A stretch of DNA of 54,692 nt from Thiopseudomonas sp. (GTDB taxonomy: Bacteria; Pseudomonadota; Gammaproteobacteria; Pseudomonadales; Pseudomonadaceae), in NCBI GenBank assembly GCA_023228985.1, contig JALOAC010000019.1, positions 1-54,692 of the forward strand, written 5' to 3'. Made by a program: the position numbers and the translations under genes. Positions 14,944 to 23,536 of this stretch are shown here, piece after piece. Position 1 is the first letter of the stretch. Each line of letters starts with the position of its first letter. The notes beneath the pieces were generated by a model. It saw only the letters and a list, made by a program, of their open reading frames with translations. It did not search any database and had not been told where the DNA came from.

Positions 14944-16812
14944 ATGATGAAGACAACAACTAAGCAACTTTGGCGTTTAGCCAAGTTACCTTTCGCGGTG
15001 AGTTTAGCCACAGCACTGGCGGCACCCGCTGCTGCCATTACCTTCGATATGGGTGAAATTGAGGGCTCTTTCGATAGCTCCTTGTCCGTGGGTGCGAGCT
15101 GGTCAACGGCCAAGCGTGATAAGCGTTTTATTGGTAACGCCAATGGCGGAACCGGCTATACGCAAACCGGTGATGATGGACGACTTAACTTCAAGCGTGG
15201 CGATACCTTTTCTAAGATATTTAAAGGTTTGCACGACTTAGAGCTGCGCTATCAAGATACTGGGGTGTTTGTGCGTGGTAAGTACTGGTATGACTTTAAA
15301 TTACACGACCAGAACCTGCGCCATCCTGATCCACAAAAGCGCAGCATCAGCAATAAAGGACGTAAAGAAGGCGCGAAAACACGTGGTGCTGAAGTTTTGG
15401 ATGCCTTTGTTTTCCATAACTACATGATTGGCGATCAGCCGGGTACTGTGCGTCTGGGCAAGCAGGTGGTCAGCTGGGGTGAAAGTACTTTCATCATGAA
15501 CTCGATCAACTCGATCAACCCGATTGATGTGTCCGCCTTCCGCCGCCCGGGTGCAGAGCTGAAAGAAGGCCTGATTCCGGTCAACATGTTCTATGTGTCA
15601 CAAAGCTTAACTGATCAGCTGTCAGCCGAAGCTTTTTACCAGATTGGTTGGAAGCAAACCGTGGTGGATAACTGCGGTACATTCTTCTCAAGTGCGGACG
15701 TAGCGGCGAATGGGTGTAATAACAACTATAATATTTTGAACCAGAATCTGACCCAAAATTTATTACTGCCTAATATGGCGACATTGGCGAGCTTCGGGTT
15801 GGGGGTAAATGCAACCGATGAGGGGCTTATAATTCCCCGTGGCAAGGACAATAAAGCGGGTGATAGTGGTCAGTGGGGTATGGCATTACGCTGGCTCGGC
15901 GATAACACTGAGTACGGTGCATACTTTATGAATTATCATAGCCGCACACCATTCTTAAGCATGCAGAATGCAGGCTTGGATGTTGCAGCGGCTTTAGCTA
16001 CAGAAATTTTCCCTGGCTTTTCTGTTTCGGACGCATTAGCAGGTGCGGCGGGTCCGTTAGCGCCTTTGGCTGCTGTTGTTGGTAACGGTCAATATTTTAT
16101 GGACTATCCAGAAAATATTCGCTTATACGGTTTAAGCTTCTCTACTACCTTGCCTACAGGAACCGCATGGCAGGGCGAAATTAGCTACCGTCCAAACGCG
16201 CCAATACAGATTAATACTCAAGACATAACCTTATCGCTTACTGCACCTGTTAAAGCAGATGCTCCAGCTTGGCAAAATAAAAACTTTGGTGGGGTGCAGA
16301 GAGGTTACAACCGTAAAGAAATCACCCAAATCCAAACTACTTTTACCCATTTCTTTGATCAGGTGCTTGGTGCAAGCCGTGCAACCCTAGTCGGTGAAGT
16401 AGGTATGGCACATGTTGGTGGTTTAGAAAGCAAGCGTAAAATTCGCTACGGACGTGATGCGATTTATGGTTCGCCAGAAAGCTTTATTGATCCAAGCGCT
16501 GAAGGTAAAACCGGCTGGCACGGCTTCGTCACCAAAAACTCCTGGGGCTACCGTCTGCGCGGTGTGTTGGACTACAACAACGCTTTTGCAGGGGTGAACT
16601 TGCATCCTAGCGTGGCATTCTCCCACGATGTGGATGGTTATGGCCCTAATGGTCTATTTAACGAAGGAGCTAAGGCAGCGAGCTTTGGTCTAGATGGCGT
16701 TTACCAGAACACCTACACAGCAGGTCTTTCTTACACCAACTTCTTTGATGGTCGCTACAACACCATGAAAGACCGCGACTTTGTTTCTTTGACCTTTGGT
16801 ATGAACTTCTGA
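14944..16812 (+). CDS. DUF1302 family outer-membrane protein
   Basis: This 622-residue protein has a signal peptide (charged MMKTTTKQLWR start, cleavage likely after PAAA near residue 31). The body is rich in Gly, aromatic and alternating residues and ends in TFGMNF, whose terminal Phe is typical of outer-membrane beta-barrels. Segments such as RLGKQVVSWGEST and SINSINPIDVSAFRRPGAEL are typical of DUF1302. Members are usually paired with DUF1329, as here, often near exporter or lipid-related genes; molecular function is not established. A second ATG at 14947 has better spacing from the GGAG site. The barrel and export role are inference. Confidence 0.85.
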   Translation: MMKTTTKQLWRLAKLPFAVSLATALAAPAAAITFDMGEIEGSFDSSLSVGASWSTAKRDKRFIGNANGGTGYTQTGDDGRLNFKRGDTFSKIFKGLHDLELRYQDTGVFVRGKYWYDFKLHDQNLRHPDPQKRSISNKGRKEGAKTRGAEVLDAFVFHNYMIGDQPGTVRLGKQVVSWGESTFIMNSINSINPIDVSAFRRPGAELKEGLIPVNMFYVSQSLTDQLSAEAFYQIGWKQTVVDNCGTFFSSADVAANGCNNNYNILNQNLTQNLLLPNMATLASFGLGVNATDEGLIIPRGKDNKAGDSGQWGMALRWLGDNTEYGAYFMNYHSRTPFLSMQNAGLDVAAALATEIFPGFSVSDALAGAAGPLAPLAAVVGNGQYFMDYPENIRLYGLSFSTTLPTGTAWQGEISYRPNAPIQINTQDITLSLTAPVKADAPAWQNKNFGGVQRGYNRKEITQIQTTFTHFFDQVLGASRATLVGEVGMAHVGGLESKRKIRYGRDAIYGSPESFIDPSAEGKTGWHGFVTKNSWGYRLRGVLDYNNAFAGVNLHPSVAFSHDVDGYGPNGLFNEGAKAASFGLDGVYQNTYTAGLSYTNFFDGRYNTMKDRDFVSLTFGMNF

Positions 16813-16817
16813 TTTAT

Positions 16818-16898
16818 GGCTGTAGGAGCGCATCTTATGCGCGATGGTGTAACCCTCGGAGCTATGAAGGTTGCGCATTAAGATACGCTCTTACGGCC
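16818..16898. repeat. Inverted pair of REP-like elements (BIME-like)
   Basis: The forward copy around 16818-16847 reads TGTAGGAGCGCATC then TTATGCGCGATGG, close to the Pseudomonas REP core GTAGGAGCGG. A diverged inverted copy lies at about 16869-16898; on the minus strand it reads GGCCGTAAGAGCG then TATCTTAATGCGCAACC. Each unit can fold on itself, and the pair can fold together over about 80 bases. It fills most of the spacer between DUF1302 and DUF1329, and may stabilise or partly terminate the upstream message. Confidence 0.7.
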
Positions 16899-16954
16899 TG
16901 AGACAATAACTGCGCAAAAATTCCAATAAATTACGCACAAGCAGGAAGACTAAA

Positions 16955-18325
16955 ATGAAAATGAAAACCACATTAATGCAGGGCGGCGTCACTTTTGCGC
17001 TGTCTTTATTTGCCGCGAGCGTGATGGCAGCGGTATCGCCTGAACAGGCCGCTAAACTGGGCAGTGAGTTAACACCTTTTGGTGCAGAGAAAGCCGGTAA
17101 TGCCGCTGGTACTATTCCAGCGTGGACTGGCGGTTTGCCAACCAATGCGGCGAAGGTTGATGAGCGCGGCTTTATGGATGACCCGTATGCGGGTGAGCAA
17201 CCGGAGTTTGTGATTACTGCGCAGAATATGGAGCAGTACAAAGACAAGCTTACGCCCGGCCAGCAAGCCATGTTTAAGCGTTATCCCGACACCTATAAAA
17301 TGAAGGTGTATAAAACCCATCGCTCAGCCACCATGCCGCAAGAGGTTATCGATGCAACTAAGGATAACGCGGTGCAAACCAATTTGGTGCAGGGCGGTAA
17401 TGGTCTAGAGCACTTCAAAGTTGCTAACGCTTTCCCAGTTCCGCAAAACGGCCTAGAGGTGATTTGGAACCATATCACTCGCTATCGTGGTGGTAGTGTG
17501 AAGCGTAAAGTGACGCAGGCAACGCCACAGGCGAACGGCTCCTACTCGCTGGTGTACTTCGATGAGCAGTTTGTGTTCCCAAACAAGCTTAAAGACCATG
17601 ACCCAAGCAAGCCGACCAATATTTTGTTTTACTTCAAACAAAGTGTTACTGCGCCGGCACGCTTGGCGGGTAATGTGTTGTTAGTGCATGAAACCGTTGA
17701 CCAGATTAAAGAGCCGCGTATGGCTTGGTTGTATAACGCTGGTCAGCGCCGCGTGCGTCGTGCCCCGCAGGTTTCCTATGATGGTCCGGGTACTGCAGCA
17801 GATGGTATGCGTACCTCAGATAACCTCGACATGTATAACGGTGCGCCGGATCGCTATAACTGGGAGCTGCACGGCAAGAAGGAAATGTATATTTCCTACA
17901 ACAACTACCGTCTGGACTCGCCCGAGCTGAAGTACAGCGACATTCTGAAGGCCGGCCACATCAATCAGGACTTGCCACGCTACGAGCTGCACCGTGTCTG
18001 GCATGTAACCGCAACCCTGAAAGAAGGCGAGCGTCATATCTATGCCAAACGTGACTTCTACATTGATGAGGACACTTGGCAGGCCGCTGTTATCGATCAT
18101 TACGACGGTCGCGGAAACCTGTGGCGCGTAGCCGAAGCGCATGCGTTGCAGTACTTTGCTCAGCAGGTGCCTTGGTATGCGGTGGAAACTCTGTATGACG
18201 TACAATCAGGTCGCTACTTGGCGCTGGGTATGAAAAACGAAGAGCGTCGTTCGTATGAGTTTAATATCGATGCGACTTCAGGCGAGTTCACTCCAGCTGC
18301 TTTGCGTCAGACGGGTGTGCGCTAA
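16955..18325 (+). CDS. DUF1329 family periplasmic protein
   Basis: The 456-residue protein has a signal peptide (MKMKTTLMQGG, hydrophobic core, cleavage near ASVMA at about residue 25). The mature start SPEQAAKLGSELTPFGAEKA and the later RRVRRAPQVSYDGPG and RDFYIDEDTWQAAVIDHYDG are typical of DUF1329. The fold of this family has been likened to LolA/LolB lipid carriers, so a role in moving lipid or hydrophobic cargo with the upstream DUF1302 barrel is a fair but unproven guess. It follows that gene after a REP-filled spacer and is closed by a terminator. Confidence 0.87.
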   Translation: MKMKTTLMQGGVTFALSLFAASVMAAVSPEQAAKLGSELTPFGAEKAGNAAGTIPAWTGGLPTNAAKVDERGFMDDPYAGEQPEFVITAQNMEQYKDKLTPGQQAMFKRYPDTYKMKVYKTHRSATMPQEVIDATKDNAVQTNLVQGGNGLEHFKVANAFPVPQNGLEVIWNHITRYRGGSVKRKVTQATPQANGSYSLVYFDEQFVFPNKLKDHDPSKPTNILFYFKQSVTAPARLAGNVLLVHETVDQIKEPRMAWLYNAGQRRVRRAPQVSYDGPGTAADGMRTSDNLDMYNGAPDRYNWELHGKKEMYISYNNYRLDSPELKYSDILKAGHINQDLPRYELHRVWHVTATLKEGERHIYAKRDFYIDEDTWQAAVIDHYDGRGNLWRVAEAHALQYFAQQVPWYAVETLYDVQSGRYLALGMKNEERRSYEFNIDATSGEFTPAALRQTGVR

Positions 18326-18338
18326 GTTAGCCAATTAA

Positions 18339-18387
18339 AACATCGGTAGCGTGGGCGACTGAATAGGTCGTTCACGCTATCGGTGTT
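18339..18387. terminator. Long-stem terminator between DUF1329 and queG (convergent)
   Basis: AACATCGGTAGCGTG (18339-18353) pairs with CACGCTATCGGTGTT (18373-18387), with one G-T pair. A second helix CGAC/GTCG lies inside. Plus-strand readout continues TTATTTATA. It separates the convergent DUF1329 gene and queG and probably serves both. Confidence 0.8.
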
Positions 18388-19460
18388 TATTTATACCCTT
18401 TTAAACCATGCTGTTCTAGCGCCCATTGCACATGCTCTCTTACAGTTGCGCTGGGGTATTCAATACGGCTTTTTAAAGCCTCAATCACGGTGATGCTGCT
18501 GGGTGCATTGCCCAGTCCGACGGCTAGATTGCGCAACCAGTTTTCATAGCCAGTACGTCTAATGGGTGAGCCTTGGGTGCGTTCAAGAAACTCTTCCTCA
18601 GTCCAACGAAATAAATCGATCAAACTGCCGTTATCTAAGTGCTGTCTAGGTGAGAAGTCTTCTTCTTGGGTGGTCTTACTAAAGCGGTTCCAAGGGCAGA
18701 CAATTTGGCAATCATCACAACCAAACACCCTATTGCCTATTAGTGGGCGTAGCTCAAGCGGGATGGCGCCTTTGAGCTCAATGGTTAAATAAGATATACA
18801 GCGGCGTGCATCTAGGATGTAAGGGCCGACAAAGGCTTGAGTAGGGCAGCGATCTAGACAGGCGGTGCAAGACCCACAGTGATTGCTTTGTTGCGGCTCG
18901 TCCTCAGGTAGCGGAATATCGACAAAAATTTCACCCAAGAAAAAAAAGCTGCCCGCAGTGCGGTTCAGTAACAGGGTGTTTTTACCAATCCAACCCAAGC
19001 CAGCATTGCGGGCTAAAGCGGACTCCAGCACAGGAGCACTATCAACAAAAACCCTATAATTGAGCGGCTCAATTTCCTGCTTGATACGTTCGGCAAGCTG
19101 CTGCAGACGTTTGCGCATCAGTTTATGGTAGTCGCGCCCCAGAGCATAACGGGAAATATAGGCTAAACTTGGCTGCTTTAGGGTTTCCAGCATATGTGTA
19201 TCGGCAGGTACATAATTCATACGCACAGAAATTACCCGCAGGGTGCCGGGCATTAGTTCTGTAGGTCTAGAACGCAGGGTGCCGTGCTTGGCTAAATAAT
19301 CCATTTCGCCGTGATAGTTGGCGGCAAGATAGCTAAGCAGATGCGGTTCATCCGCGCTTAGGTCGGTGCCGCTGATGCCCACGTCGGCAAAGCCTAGTTC
19401 ATTACCCCATTGCTTAATGCATTGAGCTAATGGCTGTAAAGCGGAATTTTGTTCGGTCAT
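18387..19460 (-). CDS. queG: Epoxyqueuosine reductase
   Basis: QueG reduces epoxyqueuosine to queuosine in the wobble position of tRNAs for Tyr, His, Asp and Asn, using cobalamin and two [4Fe-4S] clusters. From the ATG at 19460 it has 357 residues, typical of the family; an upstream frame extension begins with an implausible hydrophobic segment. Visible motifs are FVDSAPVLESALARNAGLGW, the ferredoxin site CGSCTACLDRCPTQAF and CDDCQIVCPWNRF, with a HEAT-like C-terminal end. It diverges from tsaE across about 107 bases. The ribosome-binding site is weak. Confidence 0.95.
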   Translation of the reverse strand: MTEQNSALQPLAQCIKQWGNELGFADVGISGTDLSADEPHLLSYLAANYHGEMDYLAKHGTLRSRPTELMPGTLRVISVRMNYVPADTHMLETLKQPSLAYISRYALGRDYHKLMRKRLQQLAERIKQEIEPLNYRVFVDSAPVLESALARNAGLGWIGKNTLLLNRTAGSFFFLGEIFVDIPLPEDEPQQSNHCGSCTACLDRCPTQAFVGPYILDARRCISYLTIELKGAIPLELRPLIGNRVFGCDDCQIVCPWNRFSKTTQEEDFSPRQHLDNGSLIDLFRWTEEEFLERTQGSPIRRTGYENWLRNLAVGLGNAPSSITVIEALKSRIEYPSATVREHVQWALEQHGLKGYK

Positions 19461-19567
19461 CGTGCAGACATGTAGGTATAATTTGCGGATATGCAGTATA
19501 ACAAGGGGTAAAGGCGTTGAGTAATGAATGTTCGGGCGCATTTACTCAGGGTTTGCAAGGCGGGGAT

Positions 19568-20041
19568 ATGTCTGAGATTGAACTTTTTTTAGCTGACGAG
19601 GCACAAACCTTGGCGTTGGGTACGCAGTTGGCACGTTTGACCGCTGGACATGGCTTGTTGTTTTTACAGGGTGATCTAGGAGCGGGGAAAACGACCTTAT
19701 CGCGTGGAATTATCCAAGGTTTAGGTCACCAAGGAGCGGTTAAGAGCCCCACCTTTACCCTAGTAGAACCCTATGTTGTAGGTGACTTGCAGCTGTGGCA
19801 TTTTGATCTGTATCGCCTAGCTGACCCAGAAGAGTTGGAGTTTTTGGGCATACGCGATTACTTGGCCGACGATGATTTATGCATTATTGAATGGCCGCAG
19901 AAGGGCCAAGGCGTTTTGCCAGAGCCTGATTTGCATATTAGTATATACACTCACCAGCAAGGACGACGGGTTGTATTAACGCCTTATAGTACGCGCGCAA
20001 AAAACTGGTGTGCGGCTGTGGCACAATTAAACCGCCTGTGA
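19568..20041 (+). CDS. tsaE: tRNA threonylcarbamoyladenosine biosynthesis ATPase TsaE
   Basis: TsaE is the ATPase that drives the TsaB-TsaD-TsaE complex in making t6A at position 37 of ANN-decoding tRNAs. From the ATG at 19568 it has 157 residues, the usual length; a TTG at 19517 would add 17 residues of low conservation. The Walker A site is GDLGAGKTTL. SPTFTLVEPY, WHFDLYRL and IIEWPQKG are family motifs. It lies eight bases ahead of amiB, in the tsaE-amiB-mutL order common in gammaproteobacteria. Confidence 0.95.
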   Translation: MSEIELFLADEAQTLALGTQLARLTAGHGLLFLQGDLGAGKTTLSRGIIQGLGHQGAVKSPTFTLVEPYVVGDLQLWHFDLYRLADPEELEFLGIRDYLADDDLCIIEWPQKGQGVLPEPDLHISIYTHQQGRRVVLTPYSTRAKNWCAAVAQLNRL

Positions 20042-20048
20042 GGTAAGT

Positions 20049-21443
20049 ATGCGGCTGCGTCTCTTTTTAGCAAGCATTGTGTTGTATATGCTTCTCCCTA
20101 TGGAAGCTTTTGCCGCCACAGAAATTAAAAGTGTGCGCTTATGGCGTGCGCCGGATAACACGCGGCTGGTTTTCGACCTTAGCGGTCCGGTTACGCACAA
20201 TGTGTTTGCGCTGGACAGCCCGGAACGTATCGTCATTGATGTTAAAAGTACGCGACTGTCCGCAGATCTTAAAGCGATCCTAGAACAAAAGTCACCCATA
20301 AAAGATGTGCGTGTAGGTTTGCAAGCTAATGAGCTGCGTATCGTGTTGGATATGGCGGCAAAGGTTACACCTAAGAGCTTTACTTTGGCGCCAAACCAAC
20401 AGTATGGCCACCGCTTGGTTGTGGATCTCTATGATGAGAAAGGTACTACAGGCAACAAGGCTGAGCCCACCGTTCCCATAACGGTGCCTAGCACACCGAT
20501 TTCAACCGCTAAAATCCCAGCCACTTATAAGCAGCGTGACATTGTTATTGCCATTGATGCGGGGCATGGCGGTGAGGACCCAGGTGCTATTGGTCCGGGT
20601 GGGTTGAAAGAAAAAGATGTGGTGCTAGCCATAGCTAAAGAGCTACAACGCCAAATCAATGCTGAGAAAGGATTTCGAGCAGAATTAGTTCGCACGGGTG
20701 ATTATTTTATTCCGCTGCGCAAACGCACAGACATTGCCCGCAAGAAAAATGCTGACATGTTTATTTCGGTGCATGCCGATGCTGCTCCGCGTGCTTCAGC
20801 GCATGGAGCTTCTGTGTATGCTTTGTCCGATCGTGGAGCCACTTCAGAAACTGCGCGTTGGCTGGCCGATAGTGAAAACCGCTCGGACCTTATAGGTGGA
20901 GCGGGCAATGTGAGTTTAGGCGATAAGGATCAAGTATTGGCGGGAGTGTTGCTGGATCTGTCGATGACGGCTTCTTTGGCTTCAAGTTTGGATGTCGGAC
21001 AGAAAATATTAAACCAGATGGGCAATGTCACGCGGCTGCATAAATCACGAGTAGAGCAGGCTGGTTTTATGGTGCTTAAGTCACCGGATATGCCATCAAT
21101 TTTAGTCGAGACCGGCTTTATTACCAACCCAGCAGAATCGCGTAAGCTGGCGAACCGCTCCCACCAAACGGCAATAGCCCGTTCAATTCATACTGGGGTT
21201 AAACAGTTTTTTTATAGTAATCCGCCGGCGGGCACTTACGTCGCTGCACAACGTGATGCAGGGAAGACGTTGATTGGCCCACTGCAGCACGTGGTTAAAT
21301 CGGGTGAGAGTGTTTCGATTTTAGCGTTGCGCTATCAGGTTTCTATCGCAGAGATTCGCCGAGCCAATAAGTTAAAAGGTGACACCATTCATATAGGTCA
21401 AAAATTGACTATTCCAGCACGGACTTTGGCGGCACAACCATGA
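20049..21443 (+). CDS. amiB: N-acetylmuramoyl-L-alanine amidase with AMIN and LysM domains
   Basis: This periplasmic zinc amidase splits septal peptidoglycan during cell separation. The 464 residues comprise a signal peptide (cleavage after AFA near 22), an AMIN domain (about 24-128), an Amidase_3 domain (about 165-385) and one LysM domain (about 417-460). Zinc ligands are visible in DAGHGGEDPGA and SVHADA, with the catalytic glutamate in LVETGFITN. A helical insert around SLGDKDQVLAGVLLDLSM resembles the autoinhibitory helix of EnvC/NlpD-activated amidases. The stop overlaps the mutL start by four bases. amiB is chosen over amiC by gene order. Confidence 0.93.
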   Translation: MRLRLFLASIVLYMLLPMEAFAATEIKSVRLWRAPDNTRLVFDLSGPVTHNVFALDSPERIVIDVKSTRLSADLKAILEQKSPIKDVRVGLQANELRIVLDMAAKVTPKSFTLAPNQQYGHRLVVDLYDEKGTTGNKAEPTVPITVPSTPISTAKIPATYKQRDIVIAIDAGHGGEDPGAIGPGGLKEKDVVLAIAKELQRQINAEKGFRAELVRTGDYFIPLRKRTDIARKKNADMFISVHADAAPRASAHGASVYALSDRGATSETARWLADSENRSDLIGGAGNVSLGDKDQVLAGVLLDLSMTASLASSLDVGQKILNQMGNVTRLHKSRVEQAGFMVLKSPDMPSILVETGFITNPAESRKLANRSHQTAIARSIHTGVKQFFYSNPPAGTYVAAQRDAGKTLIGPLQHVVKSGESVSILALRYQVSIAEIRRANKLKGDTIHIGQKLTIPARTLAAQP

Positions 21444-23293
21444 GTAACACAGCGGTTATCCACTTACTAAGTCCACTGTTAGCCAACCAAATTGCAGCGG
21501 GTGAGGTGGTAGAGCGTCCTGCCTCTGTAGCCAAAGAGTTGCTTGAAAATGCACTGGATGCTGGCGCTAATCGCATTGATATTGAAGCGGAAGAAGGTGG
21601 CGTTAAGTTACTTCGTATCCGTGATAACGGTCGTGGTATCGCGCACCAACAACTGCCTTTGGCACTAGAGCGCCATGCAACTAGCAAGATAGTGGAGCTG
21701 GCTGATCTTGAGGGGGTGTCGACTCTGGGTTTTCGTGGCGAAGCTTTGGCGTCTATAAGTTCGGTTTCACGCCTGTGCTTAACCTCGCGCACAGCCGATG
21801 CTGAGCAGGCTTGGCAGGTGGAAGCGCAAGGTCGACAAATGGAGCCGCTGGTGCAGCCCGCCGCGCACCCGCAGGGAACTACGGTGCAGGTGAGCGATCT
21901 GTTTTATAACACCCCTGCGCGACGTAAGTTTTTGCGTACCGAAAAGACCGAATTTGACCATTTACAAGAAGTAGTCAAGCGTATGGCGCTGGCGCGTTTT
22001 GATGTGGCCTTTCATTTGCGCCATAACAACCGCTCAATTTATGTCTTGCACAGCGCAACCGATGAGCAGAGCAAAGCACGGCGTATCGCCCAGCTATTAG
22101 GTGATGGGTTTATGGAGCAAGCGCTGCCCATCGACATAGAGCGCAATGGGTTGCGGCTGTGGGGTTGGGTTGGCTTGCCGACGTTTTCCCGCAGCCAGGC
22201 GGATATGCAGTATTTTTATGTCAACGGCAGAACTGTGCGTGACAAGCTGGTCGGTCATGCGGTGCGCCAAGCCTACCGCGATGTGCTGTATGGCGGTAGA
22301 TTTCCAGCCTTTGTGCTGTATTTAGAATTAGATCCCAATAAAGTGGATGTTAACGTGCATCCCACTAAGCATGAGGTGCGCTTTCGTGATGGGCGCTCTG
22401 TGCATGATTTTCTTTATTCAGCACTCAACCGCACTTTGGCTGAAGTACGTCCCGGTGATGCTGTTAGTGCGCCGGCAAGTAGTCAGATGCTTGCACCTTC
22501 TGCGGTAACGGGTGTGATGGCGGGCGAGTTTGCAGGGCAAAATGAGTTGGGTTTGCGCGACAGCAGTGCGGAACGAAACAGTAGTTTTGCTAAGTCTACG
22601 TTTAATATCGGCAGCCGCTCAACGGCGAGCTTTACCGGCCCTCAGTCACAGGCTTATCAGGCTTATACTGCGCCACTGCTGGGAGATAACGCTGTAGCCG
22701 AAACTGAAATCCCACCCTTGGGCTATGCCATCGCGCAGCTGAAAGGCATTTATATTCTGGCGGAAAATCAACTTGGGCTGGTGTTGGTGGATATGCACGC
22801 CGCTCACGAGCGCGTGATGTACGAGCGTTTGAAAACAGCGATGGCGCAAGAAGGTTTGCGCGCACAGCCGTTGCTGGTGCCGCAAACGCTGCGCCTAAGT
22901 GCGCGTGAGATTGATTGCGCTGAGCAAAATGCGCAGTGGTTTAATCAGTTAGGTTTTGAATTGCAGACGTTGGGTGAAGAAAGTATCGCGATTCGCCAAA
23001 TCCCAGCATTACTTAAGCAGGCGCACGCTGCGGACTTGGTGCAAGCGGTGTTGGCGGATTTGATGGAGTACGGCAGCAGTGACCGGGTTCAGGCGCATAT
23101 TAACGAGCTGCTCGCAACTATGTCGTGCCATGGCGCTGTACGCGCTAACCGACAATTGAGCATTGCAGAAATGAATGCATTGTTGCGTGATATGGAAATC
23201 ACCGAGCGTAGTGGCCAGTGCAATCATGGCCGCCCGACTTGGACACAGTTGAACATGACAGAGTTGGATGCTTTGTTTTTGCGTGGCCGGTAA
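21440..23293 (+). CDS. mutL: DNA mismatch repair protein MutL
   Basis: MutL links mismatch recognition by MutS to strand incision. The 617 residues contain the N-terminal GHKL ATPase, with ELLENALDAGANRIDIE, IRDNGRGI and STLGFRGEALASI. A low-complexity linker runs from about 340 to 430, and the C-terminal dimerisation domain follows. At residues 451-462 it has DMHAAHERVMYE, fitting the D-x-H-A-x2-E-x4-E metal site of endonuclease-type MutL, so it probably nicks DNA itself, as in bacteria without MutH. miaA and hfq, the usual next genes in Pseudomonas, are absent; ndk follows. Confidence 0.97.
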   Translation: MSNTAVIHLLSPLLANQIAAGEVVERPASVAKELLENALDAGANRIDIEAEEGGVKLLRIRDNGRGIAHQQLPLALERHATSKIVELADLEGVSTLGFRGEALASISSVSRLCLTSRTADAEQAWQVEAQGRQMEPLVQPAAHPQGTTVQVSDLFYNTPARRKFLRTEKTEFDHLQEVVKRMALARFDVAFHLRHNNRSIYVLHSATDEQSKARRIAQLLGDGFMEQALPIDIERNGLRLWGWVGLPTFSRSQADMQYFYVNGRTVRDKLVGHAVRQAYRDVLYGGRFPAFVLYLELDPNKVDVNVHPTKHEVRFRDGRSVHDFLYSALNRTLAEVRPGDAVSAPASSQMLAPSAVTGVMAGEFAGQNELGLRDSSAERNSSFAKSTFNIGSRSTASFTGPQSQAYQAYTAPLLGDNAVAETEIPPLGYAIAQLKGIYILAENQLGLVLVDMHAAHERVMYERLKTAMAQEGLRAQPLLVPQTLRLSAREIDCAEQNAQWFNQLGFELQTLGEESIAIRQIPALLKQAHAADLVQAVLADLMEYGSSDRVQAHINELLATMSCHGAVRANRQLSIAEMNALLRDMEITERSGQCNHGRPTWTQLNMTELDALFLRGR

Positions 23294-23357
23294 ACCTGCT
23301 GCCGCAGCACAGACTGTGGTGTCGCTGCCTATCTTCTGCTCTGCGTTGCAGTCAAAA

Positions 23358-23386
23358 TTGCACTAGAGTAGAGCGTTCATTAAAAT
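23358..23386 (+). promoter_or_regulatory. Probable sigma70 promoter of ndk
   Basis: TTGCAC (23358-23363), a 17-base spacer and TAAAAT (23381-23386) match the consensus at four and five positions. It lies in the 243-base mutL-ndk gap and would give a leader of about 145 bases that includes the hairpin at 23438-23460. Confidence 0.45.
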
Positions 23387-23437
23387 CAGATTTACAGTGC
23401 GAACTCTATACGCAGAGTACCTACGCTTTTAGCAAGA

Positions 23438-23460
23438 AAACCCGTATAATCTGCGGGTTT
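23438..23460 (+). promoter_or_regulatory. Hairpin in the ndk leader with TATAAT in its loop
   Basis: AAACCCG (23438-23444) pairs with CGGGTTT (23454-23460), and the nine-base loop contains a perfect TATAAT (23445-23450). It may be a weak terminator for mutL readthrough, a leader structure, or the -10 box of a second ndk promoter whose -35 (TACGCT at 23422) is poor. The sequence alone does not decide. Confidence 0.35.
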
Positions 23461-23536
23461 AGGTTTGGGCTACTTAAAGTAAGTAAAGACTTGCTTGGGT
23501 GTTCTTTTTTTTAATCTTTTATCTTTGGAGTTATCC

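Noticed and set aside
23218..23514. Plus-strand open frame of 98 codons between mutL and ndk
   Set aside because: It overlaps the conserved end of mutL in another frame and has no family resemblance or ribosome-binding site.
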